Positions 1 through 5,594 of a stretch of DNA of 6,232 bases are shown here, piece after piece. Numbering within the stretch: the first letter of the stretch is position 1; every line of letters starts with the position of its first letter. The notes below the pieces were generated by a model. The model had not been told where the DNA came from. It made no database searches and worked only from the letters and a program-made list of their open reading frames with translations. The stretch comes from Acidobacteriaceae bacterium (GTDB taxonomy: Bacteria; Acidobacteriota; Terriglobia; Terriglobales; Acidobacteriaceae), in contig PKXI01000271.1 of NCBI GenBank assembly GCA_003133425.1, forward strand, positions 28,756 through 34,987, in the 5' to 3' direction. Both the position numbers and the translations under genes were made by a program.

Positions 1-1178
1 GGCATCGATGCCAAAAACTGCTGCGCGAACTCCTGGCTGTATTCATCCAATAGTTGTTTCACGCGTTCTGGCTGACTCGAGCGCACAATCAGCCCTGCAT
101 GGTGGTGCTTCTTCACGCGAACCACGATCTCCGGATCGTTGAAACCAGCCGTGTCCGGTTCGGCGGTCTGAGCCAGGCAAAGCACGCTGCCCGCGTAGCT
201 CTCAAAGAACTCCCCAGGGACATAGCTCTCACCGCGAAGATCGCAAACCTCCAGCCGCGCCCACTCCCGCCACAGGTTTATGCCGGTTGAAACCTCAACC
301 AAATCGGCAATGAACGCACCTCCTACCCTGGCCGCGATTTCAAGAAAGTAGTAGCGGCCATCGACATGCGCGCGGATGTATTCGGCATGAGTCACGCCGC
401 GCACCATGCCCAGCGATGGGGCCAGGCTACTGTTCAATGCGGTCAGTTCCTTTGCGTCTCGGCTTTCGCGGTCCACTGTGCGCGTAGTGAACACCCCACC
501 CTCGTGCATCACCTGCATCGGTGGGCGCCCGTACTGATGCACCGCCTGGAACTTCACCTCGCAATCGTTCACAATCGAATCCACATGGAAGATGTCACCG
601 GGCACAAACTGCTCCAGCAGGTAGCGGCTCTGCTCGTCGCCCAGATCGTCCAGGATGCGCCACAATTGCTCTGGCTCTTCGATTTTGCGAATCCCCAGCG
701 CCGACGCTTCCGAGCGGGGCTTCAGCAGCCAGGGCGGCGGAACACGTTCCATAAAGTCGCGAAGCTCGTCGTAATTCAGCACTCGGCAAAACTCCGGCAC
801 CAGGTAGCCAAACGCTCGCGCGAGCACCCTCATAGCCAACTTGTCGCGATAGCAACCAGCAGTAGTTGTCCCCATGCCGGGAACACGCATGTGCTCGCGA
901 ATCTGCGCCGCAGTTTCCAGGTCGAACTCATCCAGAGCCACAATGCGATCGAATCGCCGACCTCGCGCCATCCACGAGACAGTATTCAGAATCTGCTCGC
1001 GATTCAGTCCCGGAGGCATGGTAGCTAAATCCTCCAGTGCTTCGCGCGGCCAATCCGCATCGCGAAGTTTGTCCAGCGTGAGCAGTGTGGGCCTCACCCC
1101 CATCTCCGCGCACTGGCGCAGAAAGTCGTGCCCTTTCTCATAGCTGGCAAGACATAGGAACCGCTCGATCGCGTCCAA
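1..1178 (-). CDS. ATP-grasp domain ligase, C-terminus beyond the left edge
   Basis: Reading the minus strand from 1178 gives 392 codons with no stop, so the gene continues off the left edge. The protein has the ATP-grasp layout: an N-terminal Rossmann-like part (residues 1-105), a DK..M segment (112-116), an ATP-binding lysine in LLKPRSEASALGI (151-163), an acidic LLEQFVPGD strand (187-195), and a metal-binding acidic motif FLEIAARVGGA (278-288). ATP-grasp enzymes join a carboxylate to an amine or thiol through an acyl-phosphate. The substrate cannot be read from sequence; a cytoplasmic carboxylate-amine ligase resembling biotin carboxylase is the closest description. I chose TTG at 1178 because AAGGGAGGG lies six bases upstream and the product then begins MDAIERFLCLASYEK. 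An in-frame ATG at 1226 would add 16 unremarkable residues and lacks this ribosome site. The family is clear; the specific function is unknown. Confidence 0.9.
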   Translation of the reverse strand, partial: MDAIERFLCLASYEKGHDFLRQCAEMGVRPTLLTLDKLRDADWPREALEDLATMPPGLNREQILNTVSWMARGRRFDRIVALDEFDLETAAQIREHMRVPGMGTTTAGCYRDKLAMRVLARAFGYLVPEFCRVLNYDELRDFMERVPPPWLLKPRSEASALGIRKIEEPEQLWRILDDLGDEQSRYLLEQFVPGDIFHVDSIVNDCEVKFQAVHQYGRPPMQVMHEGGVFTTRTVDRESRDAKELTALNSSLAPSLGMVRGVTHAEYIRAHVDGRYYFLEIAARVGGAFIADLVEVSTGINLWREWARLEVCDLRGESYVPGEFFESYAGSVLCLAQTAEPDTAGFNDPEIVVRVKKHHHAGLIVRSSQPERVKQLLDEYSQEFAQQFLASM

Positions 1179-1184
1179 CGTTGG

Positions 1185-1193
1185 CCCTCCCTT
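1185..1193 (-). promoter_or_regulatory. Strong Shine-Dalgarno site that decides a TTG start
   Basis: On the minus strand AAGGGAGGG is followed by CCAACG and then TTG at 1178. The match to the 16S anti-Shine-Dalgarno sequence and the six-base spacing are close to ideal, whereas the upstream in-frame ATG at 1226 has nothing comparable. This supports a TTG start for the ATP-grasp gene. Confidence 0.75.
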
Positions 1194-1363
1194 GGAATCG
1201 CTGACCCTGTTGCAAACGCCCGGCATTCCGATCAAGTCTCCGGGGGAAGAGGCTCACATCTTGGACTGCCCGGCGAGGATAGTTCTAACATAGACCCTGC
1301 ACACCCGGGCTTGCAGATTCCTGACCGTAAAGGCGCGGAACGATTTGAAAGGGATGTTTGAGG

Positions 1364-1678
1364 ATGCTCAACAGAAAGAACCTGCTCACCGCTGCGTTGT
1401 TGGGCTGCGTCCCGGCGGCATTCACGTTTGAGTTGGAATCCATATCCGTCCTCTCGTCAAACCCTTTCATGGGCGCAATTCAAGGGGCTGGAATCATGCT
1501 CCTGTCTCCAGGACTACTGGGGGCAATGGCCATGAGCGGGAATGTCCATGCCCCTCATCTCTGGGTGGCGGCAATCTGGAACTTTGTCTTTTACTTCTTG
1601 GTATGCTGGGCGATAGCTGCTCTGATCGGAACGGTTCGCCGCCGAATTAGTGCATCTCAGCGTGCAGGCAAATCCTGA
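1364..1678 (+). CDS. Small three-helix membrane protein, unknown function
   Basis: I do not recognise this 104-residue protein. It has three hydrophobic stretches: about residues 7-22 (LLTAALLGCVPAAFTF), 36-57 (a glycine-rich MGAIQGAGIMLLSPGLLGA) and 66-90 (LWVAAIWNFVFYFLVCWAIAALI). They are followed by a basic tail (VRRRISASQRAGKS), so the C-terminus is probably cytoplasmic by the positive-inside rule. The start is ATG at 1364; an in-frame TTG at 1358 would add two residues and is closer to the AAAGGG at 1348-1353, so either is possible. The stop lies 22 bases before the DUF4254 start, so the two genes are probably co-transcribed. The hydrophobic pattern and basic end suggest a real gene, but there is no family support. 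Confidence 0.62.
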   Translation: MLNRKNLLTAALLGCVPAAFTFELESISVLSSNPFMGAIQGAGIMLLSPGLLGAMAMSGNVHAPHLWVAAIWNFVFYFLVCWAIAALIGTVRRRISASQRAGKS

Positions 1679-1700
1679 ACAGGCAAGGGCCACCATCCTT

Positions 1701-2315
1701 ATGCTTTCAGCAAGCGCAATCGTGAAACTCCACAACCAATTGGTCGAGTCCTGGCATACAAAGCCAGACAGCCTGGACGACGCTCCGCCTTCCGACTGGC
1801 TTACCCTGATCTCCCGCCAGCATCGCGCCAACTTCGACCTTTGGCACATTGAGGATGAGGCCCGCACTCCTGGCGTCACCGACGCGGAACTTGCCGCAGT
1901 AAAGCACCGCATTGACAGGACCAACCAGCAACGCAACGACTTGGCTGAAGAGTTGGACCGTGTGCTGCTCCTGTGGCTCGAAGCCCAGGGCCTGCCCAAT
2001 CAAAACGCCCCGCTGAACTCCGAGTCGCCGGGCCTGATCATCGACCGGCTCTCGATTCTGGCGCTCAAGCTTTACCACACCCGGGAAGAGGCCGACCGCG
2101 TCGATGCGCCCCCGGGCCACGCCGGCCGCAACCGCGATCGCTTGGCCATTCTTGAAAGTCAGCGCGCCGATCTGGCCGGCTGCCTCGACGCACTGTGGCG
2201 CGAAACCCTTGCCGGTACGCGGCGATTCAAGCTCTATCGCCAGTTGAAGATGTACAACGACCCCGCTCTAAACCCGGCAATCTACCGCAATCTTCCCGGT
2301 CACCTACCCCACTAA
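1701..2315 (+). CDS. DUF4254 family protein
   Basis: This 204-residue protein shows the DUF4254 signature throughout: WLTLISRQHRANFDLWHIED (33-52), then ARTPG and AAVKHRIDRTNQQRND (65-80), then PLNSESPGLIIDRLSILALK (104-123) and a C-terminal RRFKLYRQLKMYNDPALNP (174-192). The family is soluble, helical and cytoplasmic, with conserved His/Asp/Arg residues; I know of no proven activity. Relatives are often found near cell-envelope glycosyltransferase genes, but none is visible here. The frame is open back to a GTG at 1650, which would overlap the membrane gene by 29 bases. I prefer ATG at 1701 because MLSASAIVKLHNQLVESWH matches how the family usually begins and because it removes the overlap. 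CAAGGG at 1684-1689 is a plausible though distant ribosome site. Family assignment is strong; function is unknown. Confidence 0.9.
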   Translation: MLSASAIVKLHNQLVESWHTKPDSLDDAPPSDWLTLISRQHRANFDLWHIEDEARTPGVTDAELAAVKHRIDRTNQQRNDLAEELDRVLLLWLEAQGLPNQNAPLNSESPGLIIDRLSILALKLYHTREEADRVDAPPGHAGRNRDRLAILESQRADLAGCLDALWRETLAGTRRFKLYRQLKMYNDPALNPAIYRNLPGHLPH

Positions 2316-2362
2316 CTTCCAGTCGAACGGAACAGGTAACTTTCTCCACAACAGACTACCCA

Positions 2363-2391
2363 TTGACGTATTACGGGGTTATGCGTATAAA
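2363..2391 (+). promoter_or_regulatory. Sigma-70 type promoter for the TPR-YvcK unit
   Basis: TTGACG at 2363-2368 and TATAAA at 2386-2391 are separated by exactly 17 bases. Each box matches its consensus at five of six positions. Transcription would start near 2398, giving a leader of about 90 bases before the TPR start at 2487. It lies in the intergenic gap after the DUF4254 stop and points at the next operon. This is the best promoter match in the window. Confidence 0.75.
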
Positions 2392-2429
2392 AGGGGCCTG
2401 AGCAGCATTGTTCCCGCACGCACGTTTAA

Positions 2430-2448
2430 GGCCGGTGGCGATCCGGCT
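2430..2448 (+). other. Small hairpin in the TPR leader
   Basis: GCCGG (2431-2435) and CCGGC (2443-2447) pair around a seven-base loop, and an outer G-T pair (2430 with 2448) adds a sixth. It lies inside the predicted leader of the TPR mRNA. There is no T-run, so it is not an intrinsic terminator. Its role is unknown, and a stem this short may be chance in GC-rich DNA. Confidence 0.35.
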
Positions 2449-2465
2449 CAATCGCGCGTTCTGGA

Positions 2466-2477
2466 AGGAGCGCTCCT
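2466..2477 (+). promoter_or_regulatory. Perfect palindrome containing the TPR ribosome site
   Basis: AGGAGCGCTCCT is a perfect 12-base palindrome whose left half is the only good Shine-Dalgarno sequence (AAGGAG, 2465-2470) before the TPR gene. That site lies 16 bases from the ATG at 2487, longer than the usual 5-10. No ATG, GTG or TTG lies closer in frame. The palindrome could pair with another mRNA copy, bind a regulator as DNA, or be coincidence. Confidence 0.4.
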
Positions 2478-2486
2478 GGCATAAAC

Positions 2487-3053
2487 ATGACGCAAGAGGC
2501 CCGATCCGCGGCGCCCAGCCGCAAAAAGACTCCACCGCCCCCTGTCAAGAAACCCGACAGCCATTCCACCACGGGCGCAGCACCGTCTTTTCAGCACTAT
2601 CAGGCTGCCGTGCAACTGCTGCAACAGGGCAAGTACGATAGGGCGTTGGCCGCATTTGAGAAGCTGCTCCCCACTGCCCCTGCCGAAATCAGGGAACGCT
2701 GCAAGATGTACATCAGCACCTGCCAGCGTCAGCTTGAGAAACCAACCCTGAGCTTCGCGACGCCCGAGGAGCACTATGACTACGCCGTCTCGCAGTTGAA
2801 TACCGGCTACTACGAGGAAGCGCGCGAGCAGTTCAACAACATCCTGTCTGGCCACCCCAACGCCGACTACGCATTTTACGGGCTCGCCGTGCTGGATGCC
2901 ATCACCGGCCAATCGCAGGATTGCCTGGCAAATCTGGCCCGGTCCATCGAGTTGAATCCAAGGAACCGGCTTCAGGCACGAGTAGACAACGACTTTCAAA
3001 GCATGGTGGACGACCCCCGCTTTACTGAATTGCTGTATCCTGAGATTCCGTAA
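2487..3053 (+). CDS. Tetratricopeptide repeat (TPR) protein
   Basis: The 188-residue protein starts with a basic, proline-rich, probably disordered region (residues 1-33, RKKTPPPPVKK). TPR-like helical hairpins follow: about 35-68 (HYQAAVQLLQQGKYDRALAAF), 95-127 (HYDYAVSQLNTGYYEEAREQF) and a degenerate 128-161 (YAFYGLAVLDAITGQ...LARSIELNP). The tail ends DDPRFTELLYPE, a conserved-looking ending typical of short TPR proteins of this kind. TPRs are protein-binding scaffolds and the partner is unknown. There is no signal peptide or membrane helix, so it is cytoplasmic. It is the first gene after the promoter at 2363, and its stop is eight bases before the YvcK-like start, so the two are very probably co-transcribed and translationally coupled. 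The ATG is the only reasonable in-frame start. Confidence 0.9.
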   Translation: MTQEARSAAPSRKKTPPPPVKKPDSHSTTGAAPSFQHYQAAVQLLQQGKYDRALAAFEKLLPTAPAEIRERCKMYISTCQRQLEKPTLSFATPEEHYDYAVSQLNTGYYEEAREQFNNILSGHPNADYAFYGLAVLDAITGQSQDCLANLARSIELNPRNRLQARVDNDFQSMVDDPRFTELLYPEIP

Positions 3054-3061
3054 GGCTTGCT

Positions 3062-4138
3062 TTGGAACCTTCGAACTCCTTAAACGATGAGCTCCCTTCA
3101 GTGCCCTCTCCCGGCTCTGATCCCTCTGCTTTGACACGGCCCCTGCGCGTGGTCGCTATCGGGGGTGGCACCGGCCTCTCCACATTACTGCGCGGCCTGC
3201 GCCGCCACGTCATGGCCACAGGCCAGACTAGTCCCTCCCCAGGACAGATTACGGATCTAGCTGCGGTTGTCACGGTAACCGACGACGGCGGCTCGTCCGG
3301 CAGGTTGCGCAGAGGCTTTAACATGTTGCCCCCTGGCGACCTGCGCAATTGCATGGTGGCCCTCAGCGAAGAAGAAGCACTCCTGGCACGCCTCTTCAAC
3401 CATCGCTTCCGGGGAGGCGATGCCCTCAAAGGCCACAACTTCGGCAACCTCTTTGTCGCCGCGCTCACTGAGATCACCGGCGACTTTGCCCTGGCTATCC
3501 AGCTGTCTTCGAAAATCCTCGCCACGCGCGGCCGCATCTATCCCGCTACAACTTCCAATACCACCTTGGTTGCGGAGATGGACGATGGTTCATTCGTCCG
3601 CGGTGAAACCAACATCACCGCCAGCCATCGCCGCATTGTGGAACTGACCCTCGATCCCCCGAACCCCGTTCCGCTCCCGGAGACGCTGGAGGCCATTGAA
3701 CGCGCCGACCTCATCACCGTTGGACCGGGCTCGCTCTACACTTCCCTCATCACCAATCTCCTGGTCGAAGGCATTCCATCGGCCCTCGCCAACGCCCGCG
3801 GCCTGCGGGTCTTCGTCTGCAATCTCATGACCCAGGCCAATGAGAGCCTTGGCCTCTCCGCCGCCAACCACATCGAGCGCATCTACGAGCACACGCACGC
3901 GCCCATCTTCGACTGTGCGCTGATCAACACCGCGCCATTCTCGCCTGAGACACTGGCTCGCTATGAGGCGGAAGGCGCTTCGCCCATCGTCCCGGACATT
4001 GAACGCATCCAGGCCCTGGGAGTGCGCTGCATCGCCGGCAATTTTGCCAGCGAAGATGCCGTCGTCCGCCATGCAGCAGGCCGCGTCACTGGTGCCCTGC
4101 TGGCGCTGGGACGCACTATTCAAAGCGAACAGAACTGA
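3062..4138 (+). CDS. yvcK: YvcK/CofD-like gluconeogenesis factor family protein
   Basis: The 358-residue protein carries the family motifs in order: nucleotide-binding VVAIGGGTGLSTLLRGLR (30-47), VTVTDDGGSSGRLR (70-83), LPPGDLRNCMVALS (89-102), GHNFGNLFVAAL (124-135), VGPGSLYTSLITNLL (220-234) and FVCNLMTQANES (251-262). The fold is that of 2-phospho-L-lactate transferase (CofD). YvcK relatives in Bacillus bind UDP-GlcNAc, are needed for growth on gluconeogenic carbon sources and help route carbon into cell-wall precursors; the role here is inferred. The start is TTG at 3062: an AAGG site overlapping the TPR stop lies six bases upstream, and no other start fits ahead of the IGGGTG motif. This leaves a 27-residue proline/serine-rich N-terminal extension. 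The usual Bacillus neighbours (rapZ, whiA) are not seen here; the upstream partner is a TPR gene. Confidence 0.93.
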   Translation: MEPSNSLNDELPSVPSPGSDPSALTRPLRVVAIGGGTGLSTLLRGLRRHVMATGQTSPSPGQITDLAAVVTVTDDGGSSGRLRRGFNMLPPGDLRNCMVALSEEEALLARLFNHRFRGGDALKGHNFGNLFVAALTEITGDFALAIQLSSKILATRGRIYPATTSNTTLVAEMDDGSFVRGETNITASHRRIVELTLDPPNPVPLPETLEAIERADLITVGPGSLYTSLITNLLVEGIPSALANARGLRVFVCNLMTQANESLGLSAANHIERIYEHTHAPIFDCALINTAPFSPETLARYEAEGASPIVPDIERIQALGVRCIAGNFASEDAVVRHAAGRVTGALLALGRTIQSEQN

Positions 4139-4238
4139 AGTCAGGGCAGAGCTGGCCGATTTTTCTTCCTCGTCGCCGCACATTGAATTAAAGTGGAGGC
4201 GCGGAGGTACCAACCTGCAAAATCAATCGGGAGGAATC

Positions 4239-4760
4239 ATGCGTAATACTCGTGTTTGGATCACGATCGGTTGTTGCCTTCTTGCCATAGCCGTAGCGGC
4301 CTGGGCACAAGCCAACAGAAAACCCGGCCTGTGGGAGATGACCAGCACCATGACCTGGCAGCAGTCGCCCATGCCCGCTGGAATGACGATGCCTCCAGGC
4401 GCGAATTCACCCTTCGGCGGAGGCGCGCACACCGCGCAGGTTTGCCTCACCCAAACCATGATCGACAAGTACGGCGCTCCCATGCCGCAGAGCCGCAACG
4501 GCCAATGCCAGATCAGCAACGTGGCGCTGAAGGCCAACAGCATGACTGCCGACTGGATTTGCACCGGCATGATGGCAGGCAAAGGAACCCTGGAGTCCAA
4601 TTGGTCCGATCCCGATCACGCCATAGGCAAGGTGCACTTTATAGGGACCATGCAGATGGGACCGAACCCAACGCCGGTCGAATACACCATCGTCTCTACC
4701 TCCGTGTACAAAAGCCCTGACTGCGGCAGCGTGAAGCCCGCGCCAATGCCGGATAAATAG
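4239..4760 (+). CDS. Secreted DUF3617 family protein
   Basis: The 173-residue protein opens with a classical signal peptide: basic RNTR, a hydrophobic core (VWITIGCCLLAIAVAA, 6-21) and a likely cleavage after AWA at about residue 23. The mature part begins with the DUF3617 hallmark KPGLWEMTSTMTW (28-40), followed by VCLTQTMID (68-76) and four cysteines at 69, 90, 108 and 162 that could form two disulfides outside the cytoplasm. The family is periplasmic or exported and has no assigned activity. Methionine- and proline-rich loops (MPAGMTMPPG) are notable. ATG at 4239 is chosen because GGGAGGA lies just upstream at 4229-4235 and the signal peptide starts there; the open frame extends further upstream but only as a shadow of the YvcK gene. 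It follows YvcK by 100 bases and precedes a terminator, so it may be the last gene of that unit or have its own weak promoter. Confidence 0.9.
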   Translation: MRNTRVWITIGCCLLAIAVAAWAQANRKPGLWEMTSTMTWQQSPMPAGMTMPPGANSPFGGGAHTAQVCLTQTMIDKYGAPMPQSRNGQCQISNVALKANSMTADWICTGMMAGKGTLESNWSDPDHAIGKVHFIGTMQMGPNPTPVEYTIVSTSVYKSPDCGSVKPAPMPDK

Positions 4761-4801
4761 GACTTCCGCTCTGTTTCTGAAATCGAATCACTGAGACCGC
4801 G

Positions 4802-4849
4802 GGCTTTCCATCCTTTTTGCTTTTTCGCGTGAGGGATGGAAGGCCTTTT
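4802..4849 (+). terminator. Rho-independent terminator after the DUF3617 gene
   Basis: GGCTTTCCATCC (4802-4813) pairs with GGATGGAAGGCC (4834-4845) to form a 12-base-pair stem with a single G-T pair, around a 20-base loop. The stem is followed directly by TTTT (4846-4849). It lies 41 bases after the DUF3617 stop and would end the unit that begins at 2363. It also insulates the toxin-antitoxin pair downstream. Confidence 0.85.
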
Positions 4850-4861
4850 ATGCCTAATTTC

Positions 4862-4889
4862 TTGACGGGCAGTTAAATCGATCCATGAT
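4862..4889 (+). promoter_or_regulatory. Candidate upstream promoter for the toxin-antitoxin pair
   Basis: TTGACG at 4862-4867 matches five of six -35 positions. CATGAT at 4884-4889, 16 bases on, matches the -10 box at four of six. A start near 4896 would give a leader of about 20 bases before the toxin GTG. The -10 box is weak, and the extended -10 at 4901-4909 is an alternative promoter for the same genes. Confidence 0.4.
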
Positions 4890-4909
4890 GGTGTCTTTTG
4901 TGCTACCAT
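4883..4909 (+). promoter_or_regulatory. Inverted CCAT/ATGG half-sites: candidate antitoxin operator
   Basis: CCAT-G-ATGG at 4883-4891 is a small palindrome, and ATGGT (4888-4892) is inverted again as ACCAT (4905-4909) 12 bases on. The last half-site overlaps the TACCAT -10 candidate. HigA-type antitoxins bind such inverted repeats to repress their own operon, so this is the natural place for an operator. The half-sites are short and the assignment is inference. Confidence 0.4.
4901..4909 (+). promoter_or_regulatory. Extended -10 promoter (TGC-TACCAT), possible leaderless start
   Basis: TGC followed by TACCAT fits an extended -10 element and the TANNNT pattern. It ends six bases before the toxin GTG at 4916, so transcription would begin at or beside the start codon. 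No convincing Shine-Dalgarno sequence precedes that GTG, which is consistent with a leaderless mRNA. No good -35 lies at the matching distance. Confidence 0.4.
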
Positions 4910-4915
4910 AGAAAT

Positions 4916-5242
4916 GTGATCGAGATTCGCCAGTATGTTGATCTTCTGGGGCGCAATCCTTTCGATCGATGGTTTGAGAGGCTGGGTGACGACGTCCAGG
5001 CACGGGTCACCGTGTCTCTCGACAGGCTCGAACGGGGAAATACCTCGGCAGCCAAGGGCGTAGGTGCAGGCGTCTTCGAACTACGCTTGGACTTCGGTCC
5101 TGGTTACCGGATTTATTTTGGCAAGGATGGCGAGCAGCTGGTCATCCTTCTGGTCGGCGGCTCAAAGAAGCGTCAACAGGCGGACATTGAGCGAGCGCAC
5201 GCCCTCTGGCAGGAATACAAAACGCGCAAACGGGAGGAATGA
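4916..5242 (+). CDS. Type II toxin, RelE/HigB-like (Gp49-like killer protein)
   Basis: The 108-residue protein shows the small RelE/HigB-superfamily killer pattern: MIEIRQYVDLLGRNPFDRWF at the start, an ARVTVSLDRLERGN helix (29-42), then the hallmark GVFELRLDFGPGYRIYFGKDG (52-72), the strand LVILLVGG (75-82), SKKRQQADIERA (83-94) and a C-terminal helix ALWQEYKTRK. Toxins of this family cut mRNA, usually at the ribosome; basic residues such as R57, R65, K84 and K85 are the likely RNA contacts. GTG at 4916 is preferred because the family starts at this point; an in-frame TTG at 4898 would add MCYHRN. Its stop overlaps the antitoxin start region, so the two are translationally coupled. The toxin gene comes first, as in higBA. 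The protein appears full length and intact. Confidence 0.9.
   Translation: MIEIRQYVDLLGRNPFDRWFERLGDDVQARVTVSLDRLERGNTSAAKGVGAGVFELRLDFGPGYRIYFGKDGEQLVILLVGGSKKRQQADIERAHALWQEYKTRKREE
5232..5237 (+). promoter_or_regulatory. Ribosome site that favours the second ATG of the antitoxin
   Basis: GGGAGG lies within the last codons of the toxin gene. It ends only one base before the ATG at 5239 but four bases before the ATG at 5242. The second spacing is workable and the first is not, so the second ATG is the better start. In either case translation is coupled to the toxin stop (TGA, 5240-5242). Confidence 0.6.
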
Positions 5243-5562
5243 TGCCACTCACGAAGAGCTTTAACGAAACGGTCAAGAGCAAGCTCCAGCAGAGCGAAGG
5301 GTTTCGCCATGCGCTTCTAAGGGAAGCCGTCGCCTGCATGATCGCCGGAGACGTGGAAACGGGAAAATCCGTGCTCCGCAAATACATCAACGGCACGATT
5401 GGTTTTGTGAAGCTGGGAGCCGATCTTGGCCGGTCTCCTAAGGTGTTGATGCGCATGTTTAGCGCATCGGGAAATCCGCAAGCGAAAAACCTGTTCGAGA
5501 TTGTCGCCTATCTGCAAAAGATCGAAGGAACCAAACTTGAGGTCATTGATCGGGCAGCTTGA
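5242..5562 (+). CDS. Type II antitoxin, HigA-like helix-turn-helix protein
   Basis: The 106-residue protein is the expected partner of the upstream toxin. It has an N-terminal helical part (SFNETVKSKLQQSEGFRHALLREAV, 6-30), the segment GDVETGKSVLRKYINGTIGF (36-55), then a helix-turn-helix covering about 53-78 (FVKLGADLGRSPKVLMRMFSASGNP), ending with KNLFEIVAYLQKIEG (82-96). Antitoxins of this kind bind and neutralise the toxin and, through the helix-turn-helix, repress the operon; the CCAT/ATGG repeats at 4883-4909 are a candidate site. The chosen ATG at 5242 shares one base with the toxin stop; the ATG at 5239 gives an ATGA overlap and one extra methionine. The gene is intact, so the pair could be functional. 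Confidence 0.9.
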   Translation: MPLTKSFNETVKSKLQQSEGFRHALLREAVACMIAGDVETGKSVLRKYINGTIGFVKLGADLGRSPKVLMRMFSASGNPQAKNLFEIVAYLQKIEGTKLEVIDRAA

Positions 5563-5594
5563 GCTATCCTTGCTTCGCGGGGCGCACGTGGCCA

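Noticed and set aside
366..1028. Open frame of 220 codons on the plus strand
   Set aside because: It lies antisense to the ATP-grasp gene, whose motifs are unmistakable. The product is rich in His, Gln and Arg with no family features, and no ribosome site precedes it.
1261..1291. Possible promoter for the small membrane gene (TTGGAC with TCTAAC or TAACAT)
   Set aside because: The -35 box matches only three of six positions and the -10 choice is ambiguous. No confident promoter is visible in 1179-1363 on either strand.
1514..1999. Minus-strand open frame of 161 codons
   Set aside because: It is rich in Ser, Arg and Cys, antisense to the membrane protein and DUF4254 genes, and looks like a shadow.
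2448..3137. Minus-strand open frame of 229 codons
   Set aside because: It is antisense to the TPR gene and the start of the YvcK-like gene, both well supported. Long reverse frames are common in GC-rich coding DNA.
4140..4170. Terminator after the YvcK gene (T-run at 4160-4164)
   Set aside because: The bases before the T-run can form only a three-base stem, so no intrinsic terminator is supported. Read-through into DUF3617 remains possible.
3590..4213. Minus-strand open frame of 207 codons
   Set aside because: It is antisense to the YvcK-like gene and has no recognisable motif.
4183..4213. Possible promoter before DUF3617 (TTGAAT with a TACCAA-like -10)
   Set aside because: The spacer would be 19 bases and the -10 matches only three positions, so it is too weak to call.
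3963..4238. N-terminal extension of the DUF3617 frame back to 3963
   Set aside because: It overlaps the YvcK gene in another frame. The signal peptide and GGGAGGA ribosome site place the true start at 4239.
4239..4310. Lipoprotein signal for the DUF3617 protein because of Cys-Cys at residues 12-13
   Set aside because: The preceding residues do not form a good lipobox and the hydrophobic core continues past the cysteines to a normal AWA cleavage site.
4616..4909. Minus-strand open frame of 97 codons across the terminator
   Set aside because: It reads through the terminator hairpin and the antisense of the DUF3617 gene, with no ribosome site or family match.
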